Assembly: GCA_947683625.1 (NCBI GenBank) | Contig: CANTUR010000902.1 | Coordinates: 124,001 to 188,000, forward strand | Direction: 5' to 3' | Length of the DNA: 64,000 nt | DNA from: Mallotus nudiflorus | Lineage: Eukaryota > Streptophyta > Magnoliopsida > Malpighiales > Euphorbiaceae | Shown here: positions 22,131 to 33,020 of the stretch, in pieces | How positions within the stretch are numbered: the first letter of the stretch is position 1 | How the letters are laid out: each line of letters opens with the position of its first letter | Position numbers and translations under genes: made by a program | The notes under the pieces: model-generated | Told to the model about the DNA's origin: nothing | The model's input: the letters and a program-made list of their open reading frames with translations, nothing else | Database searches by the model: none

Positions 22131-22975
22131 GGCCTATTCAGTTTTGGAAAATATTTTCTATTTTCTTTTGTCAGTTTTCCATTTTCCAAGATAGAAATAA
22201 AAGAGCAGAAATAATTTTTTTGTTGTTTTTCATTTTATAATGTTTTTCATAATCTTATAATTTTTTGATGAAATTTATTATAATAATTTTTTAAATATAT
22301 TGTGATCCATATACAATAATGTTTAATCTTAAATTTTTATTTTATAAAAAAATTTAAAATCATGCATAAGTAATGAATTTTAATTCTAAGTCATGAGACT
22401 ATAGTGATGGTGGTTGTTATAGAGGTGGAGGTAGAGGTGGAGGTGGAGGTGGAGGTGGAGGTGGAGATGGAGATGGAGGTGGTGGTGGTGATGGTGGTGG
22501 TGGAGGAGGAGGAGGAGGTGGTGGTGGTGGTGATGGTGGTGGTGGTGGAGGAGGAGGAGGAGGAGGAGGTGGTGGTGGTGGTGGTGGTGGTAGAGGAGGA
22601 GGAGGAGGTGGTGGTGTAGGTGATGATGGTGGTAGTGGAGGTGGAGGTTGGTGGTGGTGGTGGAGGAGGAGGAGAAGGTGGTGGTGGTAGTGAGATGCTG
22701 GTGGTTAAAGTGGTGGAGTGGTGGTGGTGGTGGAGGTTGTAGTTGTTGTGGTAGTTGAGAAGTTTGTAATAAATGTTAAAATATTAATTGAAATATTTAG
22801 AAAACATCTTTTATTTAGTTTTTTAAAGCCTTTTATAATTTGGAAAATTTTAAAAATAGTTTTCTAGTTTTCTAAATTAGAAAATATCATAACTAAACAA
22901 CAACTTTTATTTTCTGATTTTCTTGGAAAAGTTTTCTAAAAGACAAACTTTATTTTCTAAAACTAAACATGCTTT
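22131..22975. mobile_element. MITE-like insertion with imperfect terminal inverted repeats
   Basis: The left end reads GGCCTATTCAGTTTTGGAAAA. The inverted right end reads GCATGTTTAGTTTTAGAAAAT, so about 20 bp pair imperfectly. The insertion is flanked by TTTTAG on both sides. The empty site is visible in copy 1 of the repeat (AAATCTTAGCACTCTAG near 21375). It carries no transposase. The superfamily is uncertain. Confidence 0.65.
22404..22740. repeat. GGT/GGA trinucleotide tract
   Basis: About 340 bp of alternating GGT and GGA runs lies inside the MITE-like insertion. The plus strand is almost pure G-rich purine/thymine and could form G-quadruplexes. Reading it as protein gives only Val/Glu/Gly runs, so it is not treated as a gene. 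Confidence 0.9.
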
Positions 22976-23262
22976 TAGCACTCTAGTACTCTCCACTCCG
23001 ATGCATATGAATAGAACTACATGTTTCACACATTTTAGATCAAGTTTGTAGTTTGGAGTGACAAAGTTACTAATAATAATAAAGTTGCTAAAATTTTTAT
23101 TTTTTTATTTTTTTATCTTTATACATGGATGTTGGCATTCCTTTACTTAATAATAAAAGAATAAATATTTTAGAGGGAAAAATGATTAATTGTTTCTCCT
23201 CTTCTTTAATAAATTTACAGATTTAACTAGATTCAACCTCTCCCTCATCAAAGATAAAAATT

Positions 23263-23364
23263 TCATATGCACACTCTTCTTTTCATAAGAGGAATAGGTT
23301 GAGCCTCTACTTGCTTAGGAGATGTAAATGGTGTACCTTCATTAGGGCAATAAGAGTTGAGTAT
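23263..23364 (-). pseudogene. Last 33 codons and stop of the interrupted TNL gene
   Basis: The minus strand continues the TNL frame exactly after the chromovirus: ILNSYCPNEGTPFTSPKQVE, then a short basic end MKRRVCI and TGA at 23263-23265. The codon phase matches the upstream exon, which stops at 44688 on a codon boundary. Without the insertion this is the protein's C-terminus. I saw no downstream exon. Confidence 0.7.
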
Positions 23365-23369
23365 GTTAC
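23365..23369. other. Target-site duplication GTTAC (left copy)
   Basis: GTTAC here matches GTTAC at 44688-44692, on either side of the chromovirus element. Its length of 5 bp is usual for gypsy integration. Confidence 0.65.
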
Positions 23370-23803
23370 TATCACATTCTGAGTTGATAAAACATCCTCG
23401 CCCCCTTACTGGCCCTCTATCTTGCCCTTGAGCTATATTACTTAGAATATTTATTTCGCAGAAGGAAAATAATTTGGAAAGAAAAATAATTTCGAAAGCA
23501 AAAAATAAAGACAAGTTTTTAGAGGTTTTTCCATCTGATGATTTCATTGCTCAAAAGCAAATAAATTTATAACTTACAGACTTAATAACTTTGAGAATAA
23601 ATAGCAACAACTATAAGAAAATAGTAATTGAAAGATTAAAAAAATATCTAGCTAAAGAATAGCTCATATGTTAACCATTCTCTAACCCATTACTGCTAGT
23701 TATTTAGATTGACTCAACAATCTAAAATAATGTCTAACCACCTACTGCTAGTTATTTAGATTGACTCAATAATCTAAACTAATAGAAATTATTGCACATG
23801 ACA
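23370..23803 (-). repeat. 3' LTR of the chromovirus element
   Basis: This LTR of about 434 bp matches 39781-39959 joined to 44452-44687. On the minus strand it starts TGTCATGTGCAATAATTTC. Both copies share tandem blocks containing TAGTTATTTAGA and TGACTCAATAATCTAAA. Confidence 0.82.
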
Positions 23804-23820
23804 TTCCCTTCCCCTTGGAA
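23804..23820 (-). other. Polypurine tract of the chromovirus element
   Basis: The minus strand reads CAAGGGGAAGGGAA directly before the LTR start TGTCATG. Confidence 0.75.
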
Positions 23821-24286
23821 TCATCCTTGTCCTTAAGGACACATAAAATCTAGAAATTTGTTTCAAAATTAGTACTCATCTTCCCAAGCAACATTTGTTA
23901 CTAAAAGCCCCTACCATTGAATAAATAGTTCATGTTTGGGCCCTTTGTTTTAAGAATTTAAAATTGCTATATGTTGTGGTTATAATTATCCTATTGCTTT
24001 TGACACTAATGGAAGAGGAGAATCAATTTTATTAGTTGCTCCTAGCTACTTTTTTAGGAGCAACACATGAAAAACTGGGTGAATCTTACTCCATGGTGTT
24101 AGATCAAGTTGATAAGCCATTGAACCAATTCGTTCTAGCACACGATATGGCCCATAAAGTCATGGACAAAGTTTATATGAGTGTCTAAGGCAAATAAGTT
24201 TGCAAATAAGGTTGGATCAACAAATATACCTAATCACCAATAATAAATTCTCTCTTTACTCTTCTTTAGTCATAAGTAGTCTTTAA
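23821..24286 (-). pseudogene. Integrase C-terminus with chromodomain-like tail
   Basis: The minus strand reads REFIIGD, VYLLIQPYLQ, then YGPYRVLERIGSMAYQLDL, KIHPVFHVLLLKK, and near the end LFIQW, a stop, GL and VAWEDE. The last part matches the LVQWKGL and ATWED sequence of the chromodomain at the end of chromoviral integrases. Stops and a frameshift are present. The rest of the integrase lies beyond the copia insertion at 36215. Confidence 0.8.
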
Positions 24287-25223
24287 CATTGTCATATTTC
24301 TATTTTAATAATAAAGAGGCATTTTTATTATTACTGGCTAATTCTAGTATTATCTTTGATTAGTTAATTCTACTAAGCTTATCAAGTACATGATTTGATA
24401 GTAAATATCTTAGGTGATACTTGAATTCTAATATAAATATCTCTAGTTGATTATTATTGTGGTAATAAAAATGAATAAAGACTAGTATGAGGTTGATTGA
24501 TGATTAAGCTTTACTAATCATGTATATGAGGTATTAAGTCAAACTCATAGGTACATATTTAGAGAAATGATGTATTGGATCGACCCACTATAAGAATACC
24601 ACATGGATTATTGTCATAGGTAATTCTTATCACAGTGGTATTATTTAAGTCTTTTGACTTGAGATCAGTATGGTTTCTTACATGATAAGTTATATGTTTT
24701 GACACATCCCTACCCCATACTTTAACTGGATGGTAAAACAGGTTATGATTGGATAAAAAATGAGTTGTGTGATTAATGTAAATGATTAAGATGGAATTGT
24801 CCCTCAGTTATTTTGAGAATATATTTGTTAGGCCCTTAATGAGTTAGATTCAAGAGAAACGCATGGCCATGCTAGAATGATAAATAGTTATTACTATTAG
24901 TCTACTTGGGATCAAAAAATAATATAATTGAACAATATAAGGATGAAAAAATCCATGCCTTATGTTCAATCAGGATATCATATGATAAAATGACTACAGT
25001 ACAAGCTGTGTATTTGGTTATGTCATATTATCGATCTTTACACAACTTGGGTTGTCATAATGTCTTACTAAAGATCAATTATGACTTTGTGGGCTGAAAT
25101 GGGAGTTTTAGACCCACTGCCAATGTTGTGTGAACCTACAAGGTCACACACTTAGAATACACCCAAAGTAGACTTGGGTTAATAAGCCCAATAATTATCT
25201 CTATGTAAGATTAAATAAATAAG

Positions 25224-25265
<42 letters not shown>

Positions 25266-25745
25266 AGAAGTTTAAACTTATGAAAATTGTTTTGGTAAGT
25301 GGAGATATATGAAACCATATAAAGGATGGCTATAAATACATCTCATTCTCTATGGTTTAGTTTAAGAAGGTTAAACCACCTTTTTTACTTCTTCTGCCTA
25401 CACTTCTTTTATGAAAAGAAAAGACATAGAGAGAAAACGTGTTATGAGACAACAATGGTTCTAACAAACCTACTTTGCTTTAGATCATCTAGTTCATGTG
25501 GGTACCATAAAGGATGTGATCTTTTGGTGATGTTTTAATCTGATAAGAGGATACGAAAAGCTCAAGGTAGGGTGTCACCAGAGTGAACTCTCTCTCTTCC
25601 TTCCAACTATCTTGCCATTAGATCATCTTGGTGAGTGTTTATAAACCCTCTCAATTAATCTAAGTTGAATTACATAGATCCGGGTTTTGGATTTTATGGT
25701 TATAAATTTTGTTTTCCTCTATGTTATGTATCATGAAACCTAATA
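24287..25745 (+). repeat. 5' LTR of copia element 1, truncated at its start
   Basis: It aligns with 34680-36214. It contains a (TA)n run at 25225-25262, next to which about 85 bp present in the 3' LTR are absent. It ends TGTATCATGAAACCTAATA before the PBS. Confidence 0.85.
25225..25262. repeat. (TA)n microsatellite in the copia 1 5' LTR
   Basis: An uninterrupted TA run. The matching run in the 3' LTR is at 35613-35652. Confidence 0.95.
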
Positions 25746-25746
25746 G

Positions 25747-25758
25747 TGGTATTAGAGT
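25747..25758 (+). other. Primer binding site of copia element 1
   Basis: TGGTATTAGAGT directly follows the LTR and resembles TGGTATCAGAGC, complementary to initiator methionine tRNA. A second and closer match, TGGTATCAAAGC, occurs at 25969-25980. Confidence 0.65.
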
Positions 25759-28277
25759 AAAGGATAGTAGCACATGGTGATGTAGTGTATGGAGATGCAT
25801 GGACTATACGATTCATGGGAACTATCATGCATAATCGTGTGATGAAGTGTTGCTCTCCACCTAGCAGTGCCTATGTTGTGTGCTCTGATAGGTATATGTG
25901 GATGTTACCTCATGTGATGAGACCGAATCCACATAGGTGATTCGATCACCGCACTTGTTCCTTAATAGTGGTATCAAAGCCACTTGTAATTATATTAGAT
26001 TGATTTTTTATATATGTGATATATACATGTGAATTGAAAATTAAGTTTTGAAATATATGTGACATATTTCATTTTGAAAAGTTTTTCAAAATTTCTCTTC
26101 ATTGTTTTTATGTGATGATTTAAATAATCCATATTGAAAACAATTATTTACATTACTTAGATTAATGTCTATGGTTGTTTAATATAATTAAACACCATTT
26201 TGTAGTATGAATTTTTAGTAAATACATATTATTTTCAAAGGCAAAAACTCAGCTGCATAAGGCACACAGTCATACACATTATGGCACATAGTCATGCCTA
26301 TGAACAATTTTTATAGAGTACAAGGCACACAGCCATGCACATTAAGGCATATGGTTGTGTGCATTAAGGCACATGGCCATGCGCATTAAGGCACATGACC
26401 TCATTGTAAATTTGTAAAGTGCAGATGGAAAGACTGATATAAATATATGCATTCTCATCCAAGTGTTGACCAAAATTGACATGTTCTGAACGTACAAATT
26501 TAATGTAATATTTACAATGGTTTAAGGTTTTAGCAACTACTCATTTAAAGAGCTTTGGTAAATCATTTACCTTTTTAGGGGCATTGCCTCCTTAACCTCT
26601 ACCCATTAACCAACTAGTGGGACTGTCAAATGGATTCACTATATAACTCGTTCTCATTATAATAATTAATTTTAATGAAAATTAATCTATTATGCTCTAT
26701 GTGTTTAGTGTAATAATGCTTGGTGCATGGCATAGCCCTTAAGACTATTATGATGGGATTTTTATTATTCATGTTTATAGGTTGTAATGTAATGTAAATG
26801 AAGACCCAACATGGAGACACAAAAGGAGGCCAACGATGGAGATACAAAGTGGAAACTTATAGTGGAAATCCAAGGTGAAAGACTTAGAATGGACAAAGTC
26901 TTATTACCTAAGATTGACCATTGATCTTCATATTGGCTTATGAAAATCAATCTAGATTAGGCCACACTATGTCACATTTACTTTATTGCTTTATTATTAT
27001 GCTATGTATGAGATACTATGCATATGATGTATGTCTACAACAAAATAATATCCAAATAATGTAAAATAAATGGGAGCCCTCATTTAATATTAAGTCACTA
27101 TAATGCCTCCCATATGATCAAACACTTATTAAGCCTTAGATTATTATATATGGGTCTGCCACAACAAAGTGTATTAAATCATCTGAGGAAGGCAAGTTGG
27201 AAAAAAAGTGATTTCTGAATGTTTGTTATGGTTTGACATAACTAAGTCATCAAAAGGGTTTTGGACTTAGGGCATTATATGGGATTTTTTTCCAAGACAC
27301 TTGATGTCAAATCCCATACCCTTCTGAGAGTTAAATGAGATGTAATTGGTAAGAGTTTGAAAGGAAATGGTTATGCAATAATCAAATGTGGTGAGCATAT
27401 GCTTTATATAGGGTGAAATTTTAAAAATTTCATTTGTATAACCTCTCATCATGTTAAGATTTCCATTCCCATAGATCCATTTTCCATTTTACATATAGCT
27501 AAACTACACATCAATATGTAAAATAACAAACTAGGAAATCTAAGTTTAAGAATACTTACAATCTCCTAAGTTTGATGCAGACTATAAGTATTCTACTAGC
27601 TTTGGATTCTTTGGTTCAACTCTTGAATTAAATGCTTAGCATCCCAAGTGTTAGGCCTCTAGCTTTAAGCTCCAAAGCTCCTCTAATTAACCTTCTTACT
27701 TAGATTGGAATAGTGGCAAAAGACCTCTCTAGTGACATTTACAAAATTACAAGAATTTAATCTCCTTACCAGAACACTTAGGGTTTTAGTGTGTATGTGT
27801 TTATTTCTTTTATCCTTTTGTATCTCTACACAATGTCTTTAACCTCTCTTAAGAAACACTTGCTTAAAATATATATATATATATGTAGAGAAAGCAAACC
27901 CTAATGACATTATCTATTACATCACATGTATACAACTCATCATGAAAAGTATACAATTTGCATAAGAGATAAGTATATCAAAAAGGTATGTAGAGGTTGA
28001 ATACATCTCATGTATTTGCCTACATTCATTCTCTACATATAATCATGAAATCTAATCTTGATTAAGCCATTTTCAACATTATACACTTAAGAGATAATGT
28101 GTACCTAACATAAGAAATTTTTCCATTCACACATGCATGGACTTGGGCTTGGTAATTGGGCCAACTTTTGGACCAAGCCCAATCCACGTAATAAATGGGC
28201 ATGGATTAGGCCCATGGACTTTCTCAACATCTTGGATTAGTCTTATGTCCAAAACCCTTTTGGGCCTAGGCCCAAAC
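25759..28277 (+). other. Leader region of copia element 1; no gene seen
   Basis: About 2.5 kb of AT-rich sequence has no supported ORF. It contains a second PBS-like site (25969-25980), a 22-bp minisatellite (26259-26410) and a (TA)n run near 27870. Its length is unusual for a copia leader, so unrecognised insertions may be present. Confidence 0.5.
26259..26410. repeat. 22-bp minisatellite in the copia 1 leader
   Basis: About six units of the form AAGGCACAYRGCCATGCRCATT are found; three run head to tail at about 26319-26390. The units diverge from one another. Confidence 0.75.
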
Positions 28278-30562
28278 TATTGGGTTTCGTGATACAAACG
28301 CAGCAAAAAAATTAAAAATTTATCATATTCCCAAACCTGGATCCATGTAATTCGACTACTTGATTAAATCTAGGATTTCAAGAATCTCACCAAAATACAG
28401 AAGAGGCAAGATTTTCTGGAAGGATGAGAGGAGGTTCACACTGGTGACACCTTACCTCGAGCCTTTTTCTTTGGTTGTTCGGATCAAGACGCCTCCAAAA
28501 GGATGCGTCCTCTATAGGTATCCACACGAACAGCCCTTCACAAAAAAAATTGGAGTGTGTGTGCTAGCAACCTCCTTGACTGTCTCATAAATCAAGAACA
28601 AAAGAAAAACTCTGTCTTTGTTTTCTAAGAAGAAAGAAAACAAATTTGGAGGTAGGAAAAACAAGTGTGTGAAACCCTAGAGAATATAACATATTTATAG
28701 ACTCCAAATTAGGGTTTCACCTACCAATGACCTTTTGGCAATTTCCATTTATTATATTTTGATTTTTTTTAAAAAAAATCAGAAATAATATCTTATTTAT
28801 TTATTTAAAATAACATTTATCTTAAATAAATAAATAAAACACTTTAATTATTTATTTCCATAGAGTTTATTTTGGGCTTATTAAACCCATATTCGTTTTG
28901 GGCTTGTTCTAATTGTGTGACCCTATAGGTTCACATAACATTGGTAGTGGGCCTAAATCTTTATTTAGGCCTACAAGTCATAAGTGGCCTCTAGCAAGAC
29001 ATTATAACTACCCAAGTCATGTGAAGTCAATAATTTGACATAACCTAATTACAATGAATTTTAACATGATATCTTAATTGAACATAAGGCATAGAATGTC
29101 ATCCTTATATAGTTCAATATTATGACTTGATTTCAAGTAGACTGAAAATTATAACTCTTTATTAATTCATTTCATCATGGCCATGCATTTTTCCTTCAGT
29201 CTATCTCATCAAGGGGCCCATAGATATCTTTCTCATATTAATGAGGAATAAATCCCTTCTAAATCACTCACAAACAACTTGGGATATTAATCTAAGTCCA
29301 ATTAGAAATAACATATATTATTAATTTAATACATTAATTAATATCTCATATTAATTAAGTATAAATTAATAATTAAACCTTTTACTTGAATTGGATTTCA
29401 TGATATGCTAGAGTCATTACTTAAAGCATAAATCTAATTCCATTAATCTTAGTTATTTGATTAAACACTTTAATCAATAATTAGATTAATATTGATGATG
29501 ATTTGATGAAACTCTTTTAGGTGTGAGTTACTAGGTTCATGTTTAATTGGCAATGAGAAGATAATATCAACACTTGACATTATTTGAAACTATTTTCAAG
29601 TTTGAATTTGAAAATCCCAATTATGCATATTTAGTTCTCATAAGTTATGAGTGACCCCTAGCATCGATATCACAACTACCCAATTAGAAATGAACGCATG
29701 TATTGATTCACACGAACCTTTTTTGTCATAATTACTATGCACTAAAATCCTTTTATTAGAAGATCTTGATATAGCCTAGATAGAGTCATGGTATAGTTAA
29801 ACTCCAATAGTTATATCATATGACCTCATCTCAAGTTCTATTCTTGATAAAATATACCAACACTGAAACTCTTTCATTTCATGTCATAATTGTCCTGTCC
29901 AGGAACTTATTGATCAAGAAAGAACTTAGATAGCATAGGATCTTATCCTAATTCACTCCAAGTAATGAATCCCATCTTAGCTGGACACTCATCCCTACAC
30001 TTAACTGATAAGAGCCACCACACGCCATATACCCATATATGATTAACATAAGTATGTAACTGGTAATAAACCCTAACCACGTAAATGTGGATGTCCATGT
30101 CACCTCAGGTCAAAGGACTATATGCACCATTATGACCTAGATTGTGATTGTTGACTATAAGTGAATATCCACACAATCACATCTAATGTCACATTTGATT
30201 CACCCATCACATGAGTATCCATATATCTATTCTGATATCTTATATCAAATAGTATAAGACTCACTACCTCCCATTATTAGTATTATATATTAGTCAAGGA
30301 AAATAGATAGAGGTGATAGGCTAACTAATATTAATAAAATATTAATCAATCGACTATGAACAATTTTATGGCATATGTACTAAATAAATTTGCAGCTCAT
30401 ATTATCAACTCTGGACAATAAATTTATTTAACATTATGCCAATGGATACATGTTCAATTAAATAAATACTTTAAATAATAGAACATTATTTTATTACCAT
30501 TTGGGATAATTTATAATGTTAAATATATGATTGGCCTCTAGGGCATACCACCTATGCTAATA
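28278..30562 (-). repeat. Solitary copia LTR in inverse orientation
   Basis: The minus strand starts TATTAGCATAGGTGGTATGCCC at 30562 and ends GTATCACGAAACCCAATA at 28278. These ends resemble the ends of the copia 1 LTR. The reverse complement of about 29890-30562 matches 63294-64000. An internal segment, GACCCACTGCCAATGTTGTG in copia 1, has its reverse complement here near 28920-28950, so the two LTR families are related. No PBS or PPT adjoins it. I see no clear target duplication. Confidence 0.75.
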
Positions 30563-30769
30563 GATTTACCTACCTAAATAACCATATCTTTAGGCGATAA
30601 GCCAAAGCTCACTTAGAGTATGATGAAATATGAATCTTGGCCCACTAAAATTTACAAGTTAACTTAAGGGTTATTAATTTGAATAAATTTTTATAGGATT
30701 TATAATTATGCCTCATTGAAATAACTTGATAAAATATTGAGAACACTGTATATATATTTGTTATAGATA

Positions 30770-31590
30770 ATGACATTAAACGCTACATTTATCACTGCAA
30801 TCGATCCTTGAGAAGGATAAGCTTAATGGGACTAACTTCCTTGAATGGTATAGAAATTTAAGAATTGTTCTTAAGCAAGAAAGAAAGGAACATATCCTTC
30901 ATTAACCTATCCCAGATGAACTAGCTGCTAATGCTCCTAGAGCTCAAAAGGATGATCATAGTAAGCATCTTAATGATTCTATTGATGTCATTTGCCTCGT
31001 GTTTGGATGCATGGAATCAGAACTACAAAAGCAATTGATTGAAATTCATGCTTATACTATGATAGGTCATCTCAAGGAAATGTTCCAAGAGAAAGCTAGA
31101 ATTGAAAGGTTTAGCACCATAAAAGCATTACTTTCTTATAAGTTAACTACTAGCAGCTCCGTAGGTCCCCATGTTCTTAAGATGAAAGGTCATCTTTAAT
31201 ATTTGGACAAGATTGGTCTTAAAGAATTGGCCATTGATATTATTCTCCAGTCTTTGCTAGAAACATATGATGGTTTTATTATGAACTATATCATGCATGG
31301 CATGAACAAAACTGTTTCTAAATTGCATAGGATGCTTAAGATTGCTAAGAAGAAAATCAAGACTACCAAGGTTATTCTAATGGCTAATAAAGGGAAAGGT
31401 ATGAAAAGGATAGGAAAGAATAAAGGCAAAATTAAGGCTTCCAAAGGATTTTGGAAGCTCAAGCCCAAGCGTAAACCTGCACCCCAAGCAAAACCACCTA
31501 AGGAAGGAACATGCTTTTTCTATAATGAGCCAGACCAATGGAAAAGAAATTACAATCTCTTTTATGGATTATCTGAAGAAGAATAAGGGT
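30770..31590 (+). pseudogene. Copia element 1 gag
   Basis: It opens with MTLNATFITAIDP, a stop, then KLNGTNFLEWYRNLRIVLK, typical of copia gag. Downstream are CMESELQKQLIEIHAYTMI, ARIERFSTIKALLSYKL, and MNKTVSKLHRMLKIAKKKIK. The zinc knuckle is damaged: CFFYNEPDQWKRNYNLF lacks the expected second Cys and His. Stops and a frameshift divide it into three pieces. Confidence 0.85.
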
Positions 31591-33020
31591 ATTGTGACTA
31601 ACTCTTTAGGCATTCATGTTATAAAAGTTAATTTATCTACTTCTAATTATTGGGTATTAGATACCGATTTTAGATCTCACATTCATACTAATGTGTAGGG
31701 TCTAAAAAGGAGTAGAATCTTGGCTAAAGGCAAAGTTGACCTACGAGTTAGAAATGGAGCAAGAGTTCATGCATTAGCTATAAGAACATATGAATTAATT
31801 TTGCCTAGTGGACTTGTTTTGAGTTTGGAAAACTATTATTATGTACCTGCTATGAGTAGGAATATCACTTCTATTTCTTGTTTGGACAAAAATGGTTTTC
31901 AATTTATCATTAGGAATAATAAGTGCTCTATTTATCATGATAATGTTTTCTATAAGTATGCTCCATGAAATCATGGTCTTTATGTTTTAGACATAGAAGA
32001 CATTAATGAAAAGTCTATCTGTAACATTGATATAAAGAAATTTAAATCTAATGATTTAAACTCAATCTATTTTTCTCATTTTCGTTTAGGCCATATAAAT
32101 GAGAAATGCATATTAAAGCTCCACCAATATAGACTTTTAAAGTAATTTGGTTTTGAATCATTTGAAATATGTGAATCTTGTTTATTGGGAAAAATGACTA
32201 AAAACCCATTTATTAGACACATTGAGAGGCCTTATACATTCTGATGTATATGGTCCATTAAGTTCTACTGCACAAGGAGGTTATCAGTACTTTATTACTT
32301 TTACATATGATTTCAGTAGATATGGCTATATCTATTTAATGAAACATAAATCTGAATCTTTTGAAATGTTCAAAATTTTCAAAAATGAAGTACAAAATCA
32401 ACTTGGTAAGAATATTAAAGCACTAAGATCTTATCAAGGTGGAGAATATTTAAGGCAATAATTTATTGATCATCTTATAGATTATGGAATAGTTTCACAA
32501 TTGACTCCACCATGAACACTATAATGGAATAGTGTATTTGAACGGAGCAATCAAACTTTATTAGATATGATTTGATATATGATGAGTCAGTCAAATCTTC
32601 TAATCTCTAGAAACTACTACATTCCTTTTGAATAAAGTTCCATCAAAGGCAATTGAAAAGACACCATATGAGATATGGAATAGGAAAAATCCTAGTTTAT
32701 CTTTTCTTAAGATTTAGGGATGTGAGGCTTATGTGAAGTGTCAAATTTCATATAAATTAGCACCCAAATTAGACAAGTGCCTTTTTATGGGATATCCTAA
32801 AAAAACTAAAGGATATTACTTTTATAATGCTACTGAGAATAAAGTGTGTTGCTTGGCATGTTTTCTTTTTGGAAAGAGAATATGTTTCCAAAGGAACTAG
32901 TGGGAGTAAGGTACAACTTGAAGAAGTTCAAGAACCACATAATATCATTATACCACATATAGAACATCAACTAGATCAATAAGTAAATGTTGAACCTACA
33001 CCAGTACCATAAGGTCCTAG
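31591..33020 (+). pseudogene. Copia element 1 protease and integrase
   Basis: YWVLDTDFRSHI is the protease site, where DSG-type sequence is expected. The gag-pre-integrase block follows (FSHFRLGHINEKCILKL and CESCLLGKMTKNPFI). The integrase core reads IHSDVYGPLSSTAQGGYQYF and LRSYQGGEYL; the second catalytic Asp of LRSDRGGEYL is Tyr here. Sequence from 32461 to 33020 is heavily damaged. Confidence 0.85.

Larger units (their letters stand above)
21842..23050 (+). repeat. Dispersed direct repeat, copy 2, interrupted by an insertion
   Basis: The repeat reads AAATATCATTTTTCAT and TTTGAGGGGATTTAGAG, then continues after 22976 with AGCACTCTAGTACTCTCCACT. Comparison with copy 1 shows that 22131-22975 is foreign. 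Confidence 0.7.

Noticed and set aside
22404..22619. Val/Glu-rich protein-coding reading
   Set aside because: It is a pure GGT/GGA repeat inside a MITE-like insertion and has no stop-free extension or homology.
28273..30567. Target-site duplication around the solitary copia LTR
   Set aside because: CAAAC on the left and GATTT on the right do not match in either alignment of the ends I tried.
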